Of a stretch of 13,001 nucleotides of DNA, positions 6,245 to 12,963 are shown in pieces (position 1 is the stretch's first letter; every line of letters begins with the position of its first letter). Where the stretch lies: NCBI GenBank assembly GCA_003551945.1, contig PUNZ01000255.1, positions 1-13,001 of the forward strand, read 5' to 3'. A program made the translations under genes and the position numbers. Under the pieces are notes generated by a model, which made no database searches, had not been told where the DNA came from, and worked only from the letters and a program-made list of their open reading frames with translations. The DNA comes from Halovenus sp. GTDB taxonomy: Archaea; Halobacteriota; Halobacteria; Halobacteriales; Haloarculaceae.

Positions 6245-6568
6245 TCAGTACAGTTTCCCGCCGAGCGGAACATCTGCCTCAGGGGTAACGAGGACTGGAT
6301 TACCGTCATCGCCCGGAACGCCAACCGTGAGCGCCTCGGATTTAAAGCCGGCAATCCGAACCGAACCAAGGTTGGTCGCACAGAGGACCTGTTCCCCGAT
6401 AACCTCCTCGGCATCGTGGTGATACCCAAGCTGTGCGGCCGACTGGCGGGTTTCGTCACCGAAATCTAGCCACAGTTTGACCATCTCGGGTTTGTTTGCT
6501 TCCGGAAACGGCTCCGCATCGGTCACTTCTGCCACCTGAATCGTGACATCGAATGGGGATTCTGTCAT
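6245..6568 (-). CDS. CsaA-like tRNA-binding-domain (OB-fold) protein
   Basis: I chose the ATG at 6568 (107 residues, MTESPFDVTIQVAEV) because the longer frame to 6661 runs through the divergent promoter region and adds residues foreign to the family. The whole protein is one EMAPII/tRNA-binding OB domain of the CsaA type. The diagnostic segments are AEPFPEANKPEMVKLWLDFG (18-37), RQSAAQLGYHH (41-51), GEQVLCATN (58-66) and VRIAGFKSEALTVG (70-83). Bacterial CsaA has been described as a secretion-related chaperone, and the fold binds tRNA in synthetase relatives. The archaeal role is not known, so a chaperone function should not be assumed. It is divergent from vapB with 91 bases between start codons. 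An AT-rich element on the minus strand (TATTTT), 27-32 bases upstream, may be its TATA box. Confidence 0.85.
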   Translation of the reverse strand: MTESPFDVTIQVAEVTDAEPFPEANKPEMVKLWLDFGDETRQSAAQLGYHHDAEEVIGEQVLCATNLGSVRIAGFKSEALTVGVPGDDGNPVLVTPEADVPLGGKLY

Positions 6569-6635
6569 CGTTTGGTTGTCAGTATAACGCCACCAAAATA
6601 GCACTGTCTGTCCAGTACGAAGCCAAAGTTGTTTT

Positions 6636-6661
6636 GTATGCGCATACGTATGCATATGCAT
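6636..6661. promoter_or_regulatory. Probable vapBC operator: three overlapping perfect palindromes
   Basis: Three exact 12-bp palindromes overlap here: GTATGCGCATAC (6636-6647), GCATACGTATGC (6642-6653) and ATGCATATGCAT (6650-6661). The last covers the first two bases of the vapB start codon. They share the half-site GCATA/TATGC. VapB-type antitoxins commonly repress their own operon through inverted repeats, and this site would cover the promoter and start region. The structure is directly visible; the operator role is inferred. Confidence 0.6.
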
Positions 6662-6893
6662 GGGAGATACATCGATTCGTGTGTCGGAGGAGGCAAAAGA
6701 CCGACTCGACCTCTACAAACGCGAAGGGGAGAGTTACGAGGACGTCATCCTTCGACTCACTGAGCGTGACAAGTGGGCAGGCTTTGGTATTCTCTCGGAG
6801 ACTGAGCGCGAGACACGACCCGGCATGAACAGAATGCGAGAGCAGATGCGCTCGCGAATGGCCGAACGAGAGCAGAGGGAAAATGAATGTTAG
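6660..6893 (+). CDS. vapB: VapB-type antitoxin (DUF217-like)
   Basis: This 77-residue protein begins MGDTSIRVSEEAKDRLDLYK and continues REGESYEDVILRLTER, the N-terminal DNA-binding pattern of the archaeal VapB/DUF217 family (about 1-36). The C-terminal half (about 45-77) is highly charged with many arginines and glutamates, as expected for a disordered toxin-neutralising tail. It overlaps the toxin gene by seven bases (ATGTTAG), implying translational coupling. It would bind and block VapC and, with it, repress the operon at the palindromes around its own start codon. The start is the only in-frame ATG after those palindromes. The family call is firm from sequence and pairing. Confidence 0.9.
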   Translation: MGDTSIRVSEEAKDRLDLYKREGESYEDVILRLTERDKWAGFGILSETERETRPGMNRMREQMRSRMAEREQRENEC

Positions 6894-7291
6894 TTCTCGA
6901 TAATAACGTACTCAGCGATTATCTCGACGGGAGAGCGTCTGCGCGGCAGTTCCTCAGAGGGTACGAAAACGAAGAGTGGGCAGTCCCGTCGATTGTTCTA
7001 TATGAGGCATACATGGGCTGTGTGCATGGATATATCGACGGCACTCCGGCCGAAATCCGTCAGGCAGTCACCACGGCAATGGACGTGCTCCCAGTCACGA
7101 ACCGCACGGCCGACGAAGCCGTCTCGTTGCAGGAAGAGCTGTTGAGTCGAGGCGTGCCTGCTGACCATCCAGATACGCTGATTGCCGCCACAGCCCGGGA
7201 ACACGGTGGCACCTTCGCCACCGCAGAAAAGCATTTTTGGAAAGATGATGTGCAAGCAGTTCTCCCTGTGGCAGTATATGGCCCGTACTGA
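6887..7291 (+). CDS. vapC: VapC-type PIN-domain toxin ribonuclease
   Basis: This 134-residue PIN-domain protein is normal in length for VapC. The acidic metal-binding site is visible as D5 (VLDNNVLSDYL), E40 (VPSIVLYEAYMG) and D96 (HPDTLIAATAREHG). The fourth position, normally the aspartate of a 'T-R-D-x-x-F' motif, is E114 in FATAEKHF, a conservative change that may keep activity. VapC toxins are Mg-dependent RNases, often cutting tRNA or rRNA; the target here cannot be read from sequence. The start at 6887 overlaps vapB, with a weak purine-rich GAGGGA (6875-6880) ahead of it. Its stop lies 12 bases from the stop of the convergent GNAT gene. Confidence 0.9.
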   Translation: MLVLDNNVLSDYLDGRASARQFLRGYENEEWAVPSIVLYEAYMGCVHGYIDGTPAEIRQAVTTAMDVLPVTNRTADEAVSLQEELLSRGVPADHPDTLIAATAREHGGTFATAEKHFWKDDVQAVLPVAVYGPY

Positions 7292-7303
7292 CCCATCCGG
7301 CCC

Positions 7304-7771
7304 TCATTCTAATCGATACACGGACTCAATTTGTTTCTCCTCGAAGCCATGCCTCCCATAGAACCGTCTCGCTCCGTCGTTGTTCACTTCGAAGGAGACC
7401 TTGAGGTGGTCACAGCCACGCTCTGCTGCCTGCTCTTTGACCCAGTCGACGGCCTCCGTTCCGTACCCCTGGTTTCTGTGCTCCGGTTTCACAAAGAGAT
7501 TGACCAGTTTGAGATACTCGCGGTACTCCCGTGAGGGATGCGTTCCTTCGGAGAGTGTGAGAAAGCCGATTGTCTCACCCGATTCCTGCAGTAAGACGTT
7601 GGAAACGCTGTCGCTTTCGAGCTGGCGTCTGAACCCATCCTCGGAAACCTCATCGACGGATGAGTAGACGAGGTCATTCAGGTCGGAATACGGTTCCATC
7701 TCCGTCGCCAGTGCGTACCATAACTCGGTAAGCGTCCCGAGAGCCGTTTCATCCGCCTCAACGAATTGCAT
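7304..7771 (-). CDS. GNAT family N-acetyltransferase
   Basis: From the ATG at 7771 the product has 155 residues (MQFVEADETA); a TTG at 7783 would add four residues and is less likely. The C-terminal half is a clear GNAT fold. LKLVNLFVKPEHRNQGYGTE (87-106) contains the acetyl-CoA pyrophosphate loop R99-x-x-G102-x-G104, and FEVNNDGARRFYGRHGFEE (127-145) is the typical last strand and helix, with the conserved N, A, F and Y. The N-terminal half (1-60) is variable and sets substrate choice, which I cannot infer. It converges on vapC with only 12 bases between stops. A CTTTTTACC element upstream may be its TATA box. Confidence 0.88.
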   Translation of the reverse strand: MQFVEADETALGTLTELWYALATEMEPYSDLNDLVYSSVDEVSEDGFRRQLESDSVSNVLLQESGETIGFLTLSEGTHPSREYREYLKLVNLFVKPEHRNQGYGTEAVDWVKEQAAERGCDHLKVSFEVNNDGARRFYGRHGFEEKQIESVYRLE

Positions 7772-7805
7772 ACCAAAGACCAAATTCTCGTTATCACAGA
7801 AACGG

Positions 7806-7813
7806 TAAAAAGG
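7806..7813 (-). promoter_or_regulatory. T5 tract: candidate GNAT TATA box and UspA transcript end
   Basis: The minus strand reads GGCCTTTTTACC here. It lies about 35-42 bases upstream of the GNAT ATG, a plausible TATA box with a short leader. It also lies about 36 bases downstream of the UspA stop, where a T-run after GC-rich sequence could end transcription. Both roles are inferred from position. Confidence 0.35.
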
Positions 7814-7848
7814 CCAGTCCTCATTCTCCAGAGCGACAGCTCACTCGT

Positions 7849-8277
7849 TCACCCGCCCCCAACAACCGTCACGGGAACTGGACTTCGGTGAATCACTGCC
7901 TCTGCCGTACTCCCGAGCAAGACGGTTTTAAACGCAGAAAGGCCCTGTTCTCCGAGCACAACGAGGTCGATATCCTGCTCTCCGATAACCGTCAACAGTT
8001 CCTCCGCTGGAACGCCACGCAACAGCCAGCGCTCCGTCTCGACCCCCGCCTCAGCAGCGACTTCCTCAGCAGCAGTGATGGCTTCGTCGGCGTGCTCGCG
8101 GAGGCTCTCTTCGACGGCCTCGCGTTCGATAATCGCAGAATCGTACGCCGTTCTCGTCTCGATAACTGAGGCGAGATGTAACCTTGCCCCTGCCAAACTA
8201 GCGAGTGCAACAGCATGCTCAGTCGCGCGCTGTGCGTGCTCGCTCCCATCGGTTGCAAGCAGGATGTGGCGGTACAT
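7849..8277 (-). CDS. UspA-family universal stress protein (ATP-binding type)
   Basis: This 142-residue single-domain protein begins MYRHILLATDGSEHAQRATE, with the nucleotide-contacting D10 after the first strand. The ATP-binding signature G-x2-G-x9-G-[ST] is complete: G109 (VLGEQG), G112 and G122-S123 (VLLGSTAEAVIHRSPVPVTV). It therefore belongs to the ATP-binding UspA branch. Such proteins act in the cytoplasm as dimers and are made under stress; haloarchaea carry many copies. The start is backed by a TATA element 22-28 bases upstream, so it probably has its own leaderless mRNA despite lying only 42 bases from the metal ATPase gene. A specific link to metal stress is possible but not shown. 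Confidence 0.93.
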   Translation of the reverse strand: MYRHILLATDGSEHAQRATEHAVALASLAGARLHLASVIETRTAYDSAIIEREAVEESLREHADEAITAAEEVAAEAGVETERWLLRGVPAEELLTVIGEQDIDLVVLGEQGLSAFKTVLLGSTAEAVIHRSPVPVTVVGGG

Positions 8278-8298
8278 ACGAACACTACGGCTGCATAG

Positions 8299-8305
8299 AA
8301 AATAG
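8299..8305 (-). promoter_or_regulatory. TATA box of the uspA-like gene
   Basis: The minus strand reads CTATTTT 22-28 bases upstream of the ATG at 8277, in the 42-base gap behind the metal ATPase gene. This is consistent with a leaderless mRNA independent of the ATPase transcript. Confidence 0.5.
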
Positions 8306-8319
8306 GTGCAGGGGACCGT

Positions 8320-10329
8320 TCACTCCGAGAACCGAAGCAACCGAAGGCCAATCAGACTCACGAGCACCGTCGAGCCCTCGTGGCCAACGACGGCGACCGG
8401 CAGTGGAATACCCGCGGTCAGGATGGCGATAATCATAATCGCGATTGCGCCGAAGGCGATTGAGAAGTTGATATACAACGTTTTTCGCGTCTCACGGCTG
8501 AGTGCAAACGCGTAAGGAAGTTGGCTGAGCTGGTCCGACATCAAGACGATATCAGCCGTTTCGAGGGCGACATCGGTTCCGGCCCCGCCCATCCCGATGC
8601 TGATATCGGCTGTGGCCAGCGCAGGTGCGTCATTGACACCGTCACCAACCATCGCCACCGCCTTGTGGCGTTCCTGTAACTGCTCGATGTGGTTTACCTT
8701 CTCCTCAGGAAGGAGTTCAGCGTACACCTCATCGATACCAAGTTCATCGGCAATGTACTCTGCAACCCGCTGGTTATCCCCGGTGAGCATGACAATCTGC
8801 TCGACGCCGCGCTCGCGGAGTTTCTGTATCATTGCTTTTGCATCCGCACGAATCGTATCCGTAAACGCAAGCCAGCCAAGCACCTGTAACTGCTCCTCGG
8901 TTTCGCTGACGACGAGGACGGCCGTTTTCCCCTCTGCTTCAAGATCGCGGATTGCCGCCAGTCCATGGTTCAGGCCGTCGATTGACTGGCCTGCGGTCAC
9001 GGTTTCGAAATACCGTCGGTTACCGATATGAAGTGTCTGTCCCTCAACAGTCGCGTGGACACCCTTGCCGACCACAGCTTCGAATCCACTCGACTCGGGA
9101 ATCGAAAGAGAGCGGTCGGTTGCTGCCTCAACGGTTGCCTCAGCCAAATGGTGCTCTGACCGGGACTGTACGGCGGCGGCAAGCGATAGTAGGTGGTCCT
9201 CCTCAAACGGTTCGGAGCCACCGATTGCGTTGGTATCGCCCAAAGCTGAAACAGTCGCATCCGGGTGTGCTGTCACAGATTCGAGTTTCGTATTTCCTTC
9301 GGTCAACGTCCCCGTCTTATCGAAGGCCACAGCATCGACGTTGCCTGCGGTCTCGATATGTTCGCCACCTTTGAACAGTACACCCTGTCTACCGCCGGCT
9401 GAGATGGCCGACAAGACAGCGGCGGGCGTCGAGATAATAACGGCACAGGGTGAGGCGGCAACCATGAGCGTCATCGCCCGATAAAAGGTGGGCTCGAACG
9501 CATGGTTGAGGAGGAAAAACGGAAGCGCAATCGCCACCGCCGTCATTGCGAGGACGGACAGCACGTATGGCTGCTCGAAGCGGTCGATAAGCTGTTGCGT
9601 TGGGGCGCGCTTTTCCTGTGCTTCCTCGACCATGTGAATCAACCGCGAGATAGCAGATTCCTGTGCCTCACGGGAGACCTCGACTTCGAGACTTCCCGTT
9701 TCGTTGATTGTCCCGCCGAATACCTCGTCTCCAGGCTCTTTCCTGATGGGAACAGATTCACCCGTCAGCGATGACTGGTCGACAGTTGTTTCGCCGGACT
9801 GAACAACGCCATCCAGCGGGATTCTCGCCCCGGGCCGCACAACAAACACGTCACCAACCTCGACATCCTCAATCGAGATCGTAACCTCCTCGCCACCACG
9901 CTTGACCTGTGCCGACTCCGGGCGCATATCGATAAGCGATTTGATGGCGGTGCGCGACCGCCCGATTGCGTACTCTTCGAGCACGCCCGAAAGCGAGAAC
10001 AAAAAGAGGAGCATCGCTCCCTCGAACGGCGCGCCGATAATGAGCGCACCGAGCGCCGCGAGAATCATCAGCAGGTCAATCTCGACAGCCGGCTCCTGAA
10101 TGCTTCTGATGCTCTCTTTGAGCCCATACCAACCGCCAAAAACATAGGCAACTGCATAACTCCCCCAGACAACGGCGGGAGACGCATCGAACCAACTGCC
10201 AAGCAATCCGACCATCATTCCAAGAAACGTCAGCGCGACAAAAACGGCCTGCCGACGGACAACCGCTCGCTCCAGCGGGTCCTTGACATCGCTGAGGGCC
10301 TGCTCAGCCGAACTCGCGGTTGTTTCCAT
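8320..10329 (-). CDS. P1B-4-type heavy-metal translocating P-type ATPase
   Basis: This 669-residue transition-metal exporter has no N-terminal HMA or histidine-rich domain. It has about six membrane helices (30-48, 52-70, 85-112, 256-275, 286-308, 617-661). The actuator motif is TGES (189-192) and the phosphorylation motif DKTGT has D337. The nucleotide and hinge motifs are MLTGDN (514-519) and GDGVNDAP (562-569). The membrane metal site reads SPC (293-295) rather than CPC, with HEGST (650-654) in the last helices. These two motifs define the P1B-4 subgroup, whose known members export Co2+, Zn2+, Ni2+ or Fe2+; the exact metal cannot be fixed here. Oddly, the P1B 'SEHPLA' histidine-proline pair reads SEHHLA (391-396). 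The start has a TATA element 22-29 bases upstream. A winged-helix regulator lies 93 bases upstream on the same strand. Confidence 0.95.
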   Translation of the reverse strand: METTASSAEQALSDVKDPLERAVVRRQAVFVALTFLGMMVGLLGSWFDASPAVVWGSYAVAYVFGGWYGLKESIRSIQEPAVEIDLLMILAALGALIIGAPFEGAMLLFLFSLSGVLEEYAIGRSRTAIKSLIDMRPESAQVKRGGEEVTISIEDVEVGDVFVVRPGARIPLDGVVQSGETTVDQSSLTGESVPIRKEPGDEVFGGTINETGSLEVEVSREAQESAISRLIHMVEEAQEKRAPTQQLIDRFEQPYVLSVLAMTAVAIALPFFLLNHAFEPTFYRAMTLMVAASPCAVIISTPAAVLSAISAGGRQGVLFKGGEHIETAGNVDAVAFDKTGTLTEGNTKLESVTAHPDATVSALGDTNAIGGSEPFEEDHLLSLAAAVQSRSEHHLAEATVEAATDRSLSIPESSGFEAVVGKGVHATVEGQTLHIGNRRYFETVTAGQSIDGLNHGLAAIRDLEAEGKTAVLVVSETEEQLQVLGWLAFTDTIRADAKAMIQKLRERGVEQIVMLTGDNQRVAEYIADELGIDEVYAELLPEEKVNHIEQLQERHKAVAMVGDGVNDAPALATADISIGMGGAGTDVALETADIVLMSDQLSQLPYAFALSRETRKTLYINFSIAFGAIAIMIIAILTAGIPLPVAVVGHEGSTVLVSLIGLRLLRFSE

Positions 10330-10350
10330 GTCTATCGTTACCGGCGTATT

Positions 10351-10358
10351 TCAATAAG
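10351..10358 (-). promoter_or_regulatory. TATA box of the metal ATPase gene
   Basis: The minus strand reads CTTATTGA 22-29 bases upstream of the ATG at 10329. With the T-tract that lies between it and the regulator gene, it suggests the ATPase has its own leaderless transcript. Confidence 0.45.
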
Positions 10359-10378
10359 CATTCGTATCAGGGAAGGGC

Positions 10379-10406
10379 AAAAACGGCAGACAACGGGTGG
10401 CGTTTT
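10379..10406 (-). terminator. Stem-loop with T5 tract downstream of the winged-helix gene
   Basis: AAAACG (10380-10385) pairs with CGTTTT (10401-10406) around a 15-base loop. On the minus strand the hairpin ends in a T5 run (10379-10383), 17 bases after the regulator's stop codon. It would separate regulator and ATPase transcripts. The stem is short, so this is a candidate only. Confidence 0.4.
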
Positions 10407-10422
10407 GGGGAGGGAAATCCGG

Positions 10423-10827
10423 TCAGTCGGCACCAGCAAAGACAGACGTTGCCGGGTCGGCATCCTCACAGAGTGAGACAGTAAGTGAAACTCCATCATC
10501 GCTATCGACGGAAAGGGAAATATCAGTTACATCATGCGTATACTCGCTTTTATGTTTTCCAGAGGTAGACAGGCGAACCTGTTCGTCGAGTAAGCCTGCA
10601 TCAGTGAGTTTCTCTACTTTTCGGTACGTCGTCGACAGAGGAAGCGAACAGGCCTCGGAAAGTTCGTTCGCGGTCAGCGTTTCATCGACTGTGACCTCGA
10701 GAATATCTCGGCAGTCCTGGTCTTCGAGTGCGGTGAGAACACAGTTGAGTACCTCTTCATCTACAACGGCTCGCTCGGCTTGTGTGTGTGGGGACGGACG
10801 CAACGGTGCCATCTGTCGTTGGCTCAT
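10423..10827 (-). CDS. Winged helix-turn-helix transcriptional regulator
   Basis: This 134-residue protein has a winged-HTH domain at about 24-100. The first helix is EEVLNCVLTALEDQDCRDIL (24-43). Next comes the HTH, LTANELSEACSLPLSTTYRK (51-70), with its recognition helix at about 64-76. After VEKLTDAGLLDE, a wing follows: VRLSTSGKHKSEYTHDVTDI (84-103). The short C-terminal part is acidic. The pattern is like ArsR/TrmB-type haloarchaeal regulators. Cysteines C29, C39, C60 and C120 are many for a haloarchaeal protein of this size and could sense metal or redox state. It lies 93 bases upstream of the metal ATPase on the same strand, which makes that gene a natural target; this is inference. 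A strong TATA box and an imperfect palindrome precede the gene, leaving a leader of roughly 30 bases. Confidence 0.82.
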   Translation of the reverse strand: MSQRQMAPLRPSPHTQAERAVVDEEVLNCVLTALEDQDCRDILEVTVDETLTANELSEACSLPLSTTYRKVEKLTDAGLLDEQVRLSTSGKHKSEYTHDVTDISLSVDSDDGVSLTVSLCEDADPATSVFAGAD

Positions 10828-10863
10828 ACACTATACTCACAGGCAAAGGACAACCAGTATGGA

Positions 10864-10878
10864 CCATGCATATGATGG
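10864..10878. promoter_or_regulatory. Imperfect palindrome CCAT-N7-ATGG, possible autoregulatory operator
   Basis: CCAT (10864-10867) and ATGG (10875-10878) are inverted around a central CATATG-containing spacer. The site lies just downstream of the regulator's TATA box, about where transcription would start. Its position suits autorepression. The half-sites are short. Confidence 0.3.
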
Positions 10879-10881
10879 GTA

Positions 10882-10891
10882 GTTTAAATAC
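10882..10891 (-). promoter_or_regulatory. Strong TATA box of the winged-helix gene
   Basis: The minus strand reads GTATTTAAAC, one of the best TATA boxes in the window. It lies 55-64 bases upstream of the ATG at 10827, predicting a 5' leader of about 30 bases without an SD. TTTAAA is symmetrical, but no gene begins downstream on the plus strand. Confidence 0.6.
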
Positions 10892-10965
10892 TTATGGGAA
10901 CTTCTCGCACGATGGAAGGTACCCCGGTTTTTCTTGTATCTGTGAATCGGTGACAGGCCGCTTGA

Positions 10966-12963
10966 TTACTCTTGTTTCTCTTCCTCGCTGCCCCCATCCG
11001 AGCGCCTACTTGGGCTTGCAATGCCGCCCGTCGGGCCGACCGAGAAGACGAACTCGTGTTCGGCCTCCGTTTCGAACCGCCCAAGAATGTCGCGAAGTGG
11101 CGCTGCATACCGCTGCAGGTCGTTTGCTCGCTCGGACACTTCATTCAACTCTGCCGCCTGCTCCTCTGCTGCCCCCGCAACGTGCTGTGATTCTGCCATC
11201 GTCTCCTCGCTCAGCGTCGCAACCTCGTTGAGGTTCGTTGCGACGGCATCAATCTGTGTCAGTGCCGCATCAAGGTCGTCGCTGTCATATTCGGCAGCGA
11301 ACGAATCAAGCTGCGTTGCAACCTCGTCCATAGTGGTGGAGATAGTCTCCAGTCGCTCCTTTTGTGTGTAGGCATCGTCGGAGATTTTCTGGATGGAATC
11401 GGCAACCTGTTCGCTTGCCTGCTTGACCGTCCCCGCGCTTGATTCGACCTCAGAACCGGCCTCCTCAACCTCATCAACGTAGCTTTTCAGTTGGCCAGTC
11501 GTCTTTTCGAGTTCCTCAATCATGCCATTGAACTGCGCGGCAATCTGGTCCATCGACTCCTCAGTACCGTCCTGTTCCATCCGCTGGGTGAGGTCACCGG
11601 AGCTGACATGTTGCATGATTTCGGAGTACTCCTCGGCTTTTTCTTGGAGATACGCGGTCATTTCCTCGGCTTCGGCACGGGTGTGTTCGGCCTCCTGTCG
11701 TGCCTCCTCCGAGCGCTCTATCTGTAATATCAGCGCATCACGCATCTCCCCAAACCCGCCGTAAAGTCGACCGATGTTATCAATGCGGGAACTTGTGAGG
11801 TCGACCTCAAGGTTACCCTCCCGGATTTCGTCAGTTTTCCGCGTCAGGCGGTCAATCGAGGTCGAAGTGCTGTATCCTAATCCTGCGCCCGTAACGCCAA
11901 TAAGGAGCACAGCAAAGGCCGTTGCAATCAATCCCCACGTGCTCATCGTATCGACGAATCCGAACACCTCAGAGCGCGGACCGTGTGCCAGTACGACCCA
12001 ATCAGTGCCGTCAACTGACGAGTAGCCGACTGCGTAATCCTCGTCAAGTACGTCAGGATCCGCGGACATGTCGCTGAAGACTCCAGATTGGGTATCGGAC
12101 TGCAACGGGGCAAGCGTCGCGTCGTTTTCGGCATAGACCGACAGCAAGGAACCACCATCGCCGCGGGCGTCCATCATCACTCGGTTGATGTCACCCTCTT
12201 CACCGAGATAATCGCCGGTGCTCACGACCTGTGTAAACCCAACATCCCCTTCAGTCGCCCCCCGAAGTGTTTCCTGGACTTCGTCAACCCGCACCTCGGT
12301 AAGGAGATAGCGGTCAGGGTCAGCAGCGGTCTGTGCGATGAACGCAACAACCTGTTCGCCGTCTGCCTCATACGTGTCAGAGACGAACACTTCGCTGGCC
12401 TCCGGATCGTTTGGGTCAGTCTGCAGGTTCGTTATTTCGAGACGAATCTCGCCCCCTGCCCCTTCGAACATCCATTCGCGGTCATCGAACTCCGCCAGTG
12501 GGGTATCCGGGTCGACGGTATCGTCAGCCGAAGCAAAGACGCGCAGTCCTTCGATATCATCATCCTCCAGAATATGGAGCGAGTGGACGTCATCCGCGGC
12601 GCGTGCATTATCATCTCGTAATTCGGCGTTAACCGAATCCCTGTCTTCGCCGTACTCGCCCTTATTCGCCTGTATTTCCGTCTGTAAGCTATTACTGTCT
12701 ATCCACTGTTCGACGATATCCGCTTCCTGATTCGCGTCGCTCTCGAACTCCGCTTCGACGTTTGCTTCGGTTTCGGCTGTCACGAGCGTCGTTGCTCCGA
12801 ACCCAATAACGCCGATAGACAGCGCCATCACGAGTAAGACAATCCCGAACTTAAGCGCGAAGTTCCGGCGGACAATATCAGGAGTTAACGTCTGCGCAAC
12901 GCGAACGACGGAACCCGGTTCGTTCTTCTCATCACCGGTGTCCCCCGTTGAGTCATCGCTCAT
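10966..12963 (-). CDS. Membrane HAMP transducer with tip-less methyl-accepting signalling domain
   Basis: This 665-residue membrane protein has an acidic cytoplasmic N-terminus, TM1 (about 37-63), an extracellular dCache-like sensor (64-340, ending DWVVLAHGPRSEVFG) and TM2 (342-364). HAMP 1 follows (about 365-418, with KTDEIREGNLEVDL), then a coiled linker (415-445) and HAMP 2 (about 445-490, with HVSSGDLTQRM). The layout is that of haloarchaeal Htr chemoreceptors. The signalling part (495-632) keeps only the first helix, up to ERLETISTTMDEVATQLDSF (536-555), and the last, VATLSEETMAESQHVAGAAE (581-600) to RDILGRFETE (624-633). A short bridge, AAEYDSDDLDAALTQIDAVA, joins them. The conserved hairpin tip (I-x-x-I-A-x-Q-T-N-x-L-A-L-N) that binds CheA/CheW is absent. 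There is no frameshift. It may be a receptor partner, decoy or methylation-only sensor; its output is unknown. The start at 12963 has a weak purine-rich GGGAG before it. Confidence 0.9.
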   Translation of the reverse strand: MSDDSTGDTGDEKNEPGSVVRVAQTLTPDIVRRNFALKFGIVLLVMALSIGVIGFGATTLVTAETEANVEAEFESDANQEADIVEQWIDSNSLQTEIQANKGEYGEDRDSVNAELRDDNARAADDVHSLHILEDDDIEGLRVFASADDTVDPDTPLAEFDDREWMFEGAGGEIRLEITNLQTDPNDPEASEVFVSDTYEADGEQVVAFIAQTAADPDRYLLTEVRVDEVQETLRGATEGDVGFTQVVSTGDYLGEEGDINRVMMDARGDGGSLLSVYAENDATLAPLQSDTQSGVFSDMSADPDVLDEDYAVGYSSVDGTDWVVLAHGPRSEVFGFVDTMSTWGLIATAFAVLLIGVTGAGLGYSTSTSIDRLTRKTDEIREGNLEVDLTSSRIDNIGRLYGGFGEMRDALILQIERSEEARQEAEHTRAEAEEMTAYLQEKAEEYSEIMQHVSSGDLTQRMEQDGTEESMDQIAAQFNGMIEELEKTTGQLKSYVDEVEEAGSEVESSAGTVKQASEQVADSIQKISDDAYTQKERLETISTTMDEVATQLDSFAAEYDSDDLDAALTQIDAVATNLNEVATLSEETMAESQHVAGAAEEQAAELNEVSERANDLQRYAAPLRDILGRFETEAEHEFVFSVGPTGGIASPSRRSDGGSEEEKQE

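Noticed and set aside
6569..6661. A longer N-terminus for the CsaA-like protein.
   Set aside because: It would run through the divergent vapB promoter and palindromes, and the tRNA-binding domain is complete from the ATG at 6568.
7772..7783. A TTG start for the GNAT gene.
   Set aside because: An ATG follows four codons later and no SD favours the TTG.
12088..12621. A 177-residue plus-strand frame inside the transducer gene.
   Set aside because: It is antisense to the sensor domain of a well-supported gene and has no promoter, SD or recognisable domain.
10966..12963. Calling the transducer a pseudogene because its signalling hairpin is truncated.
   Set aside because: The frame is intact from end to end and both flanking helices look maintained, so it is better treated as a gene with a short signalling domain.
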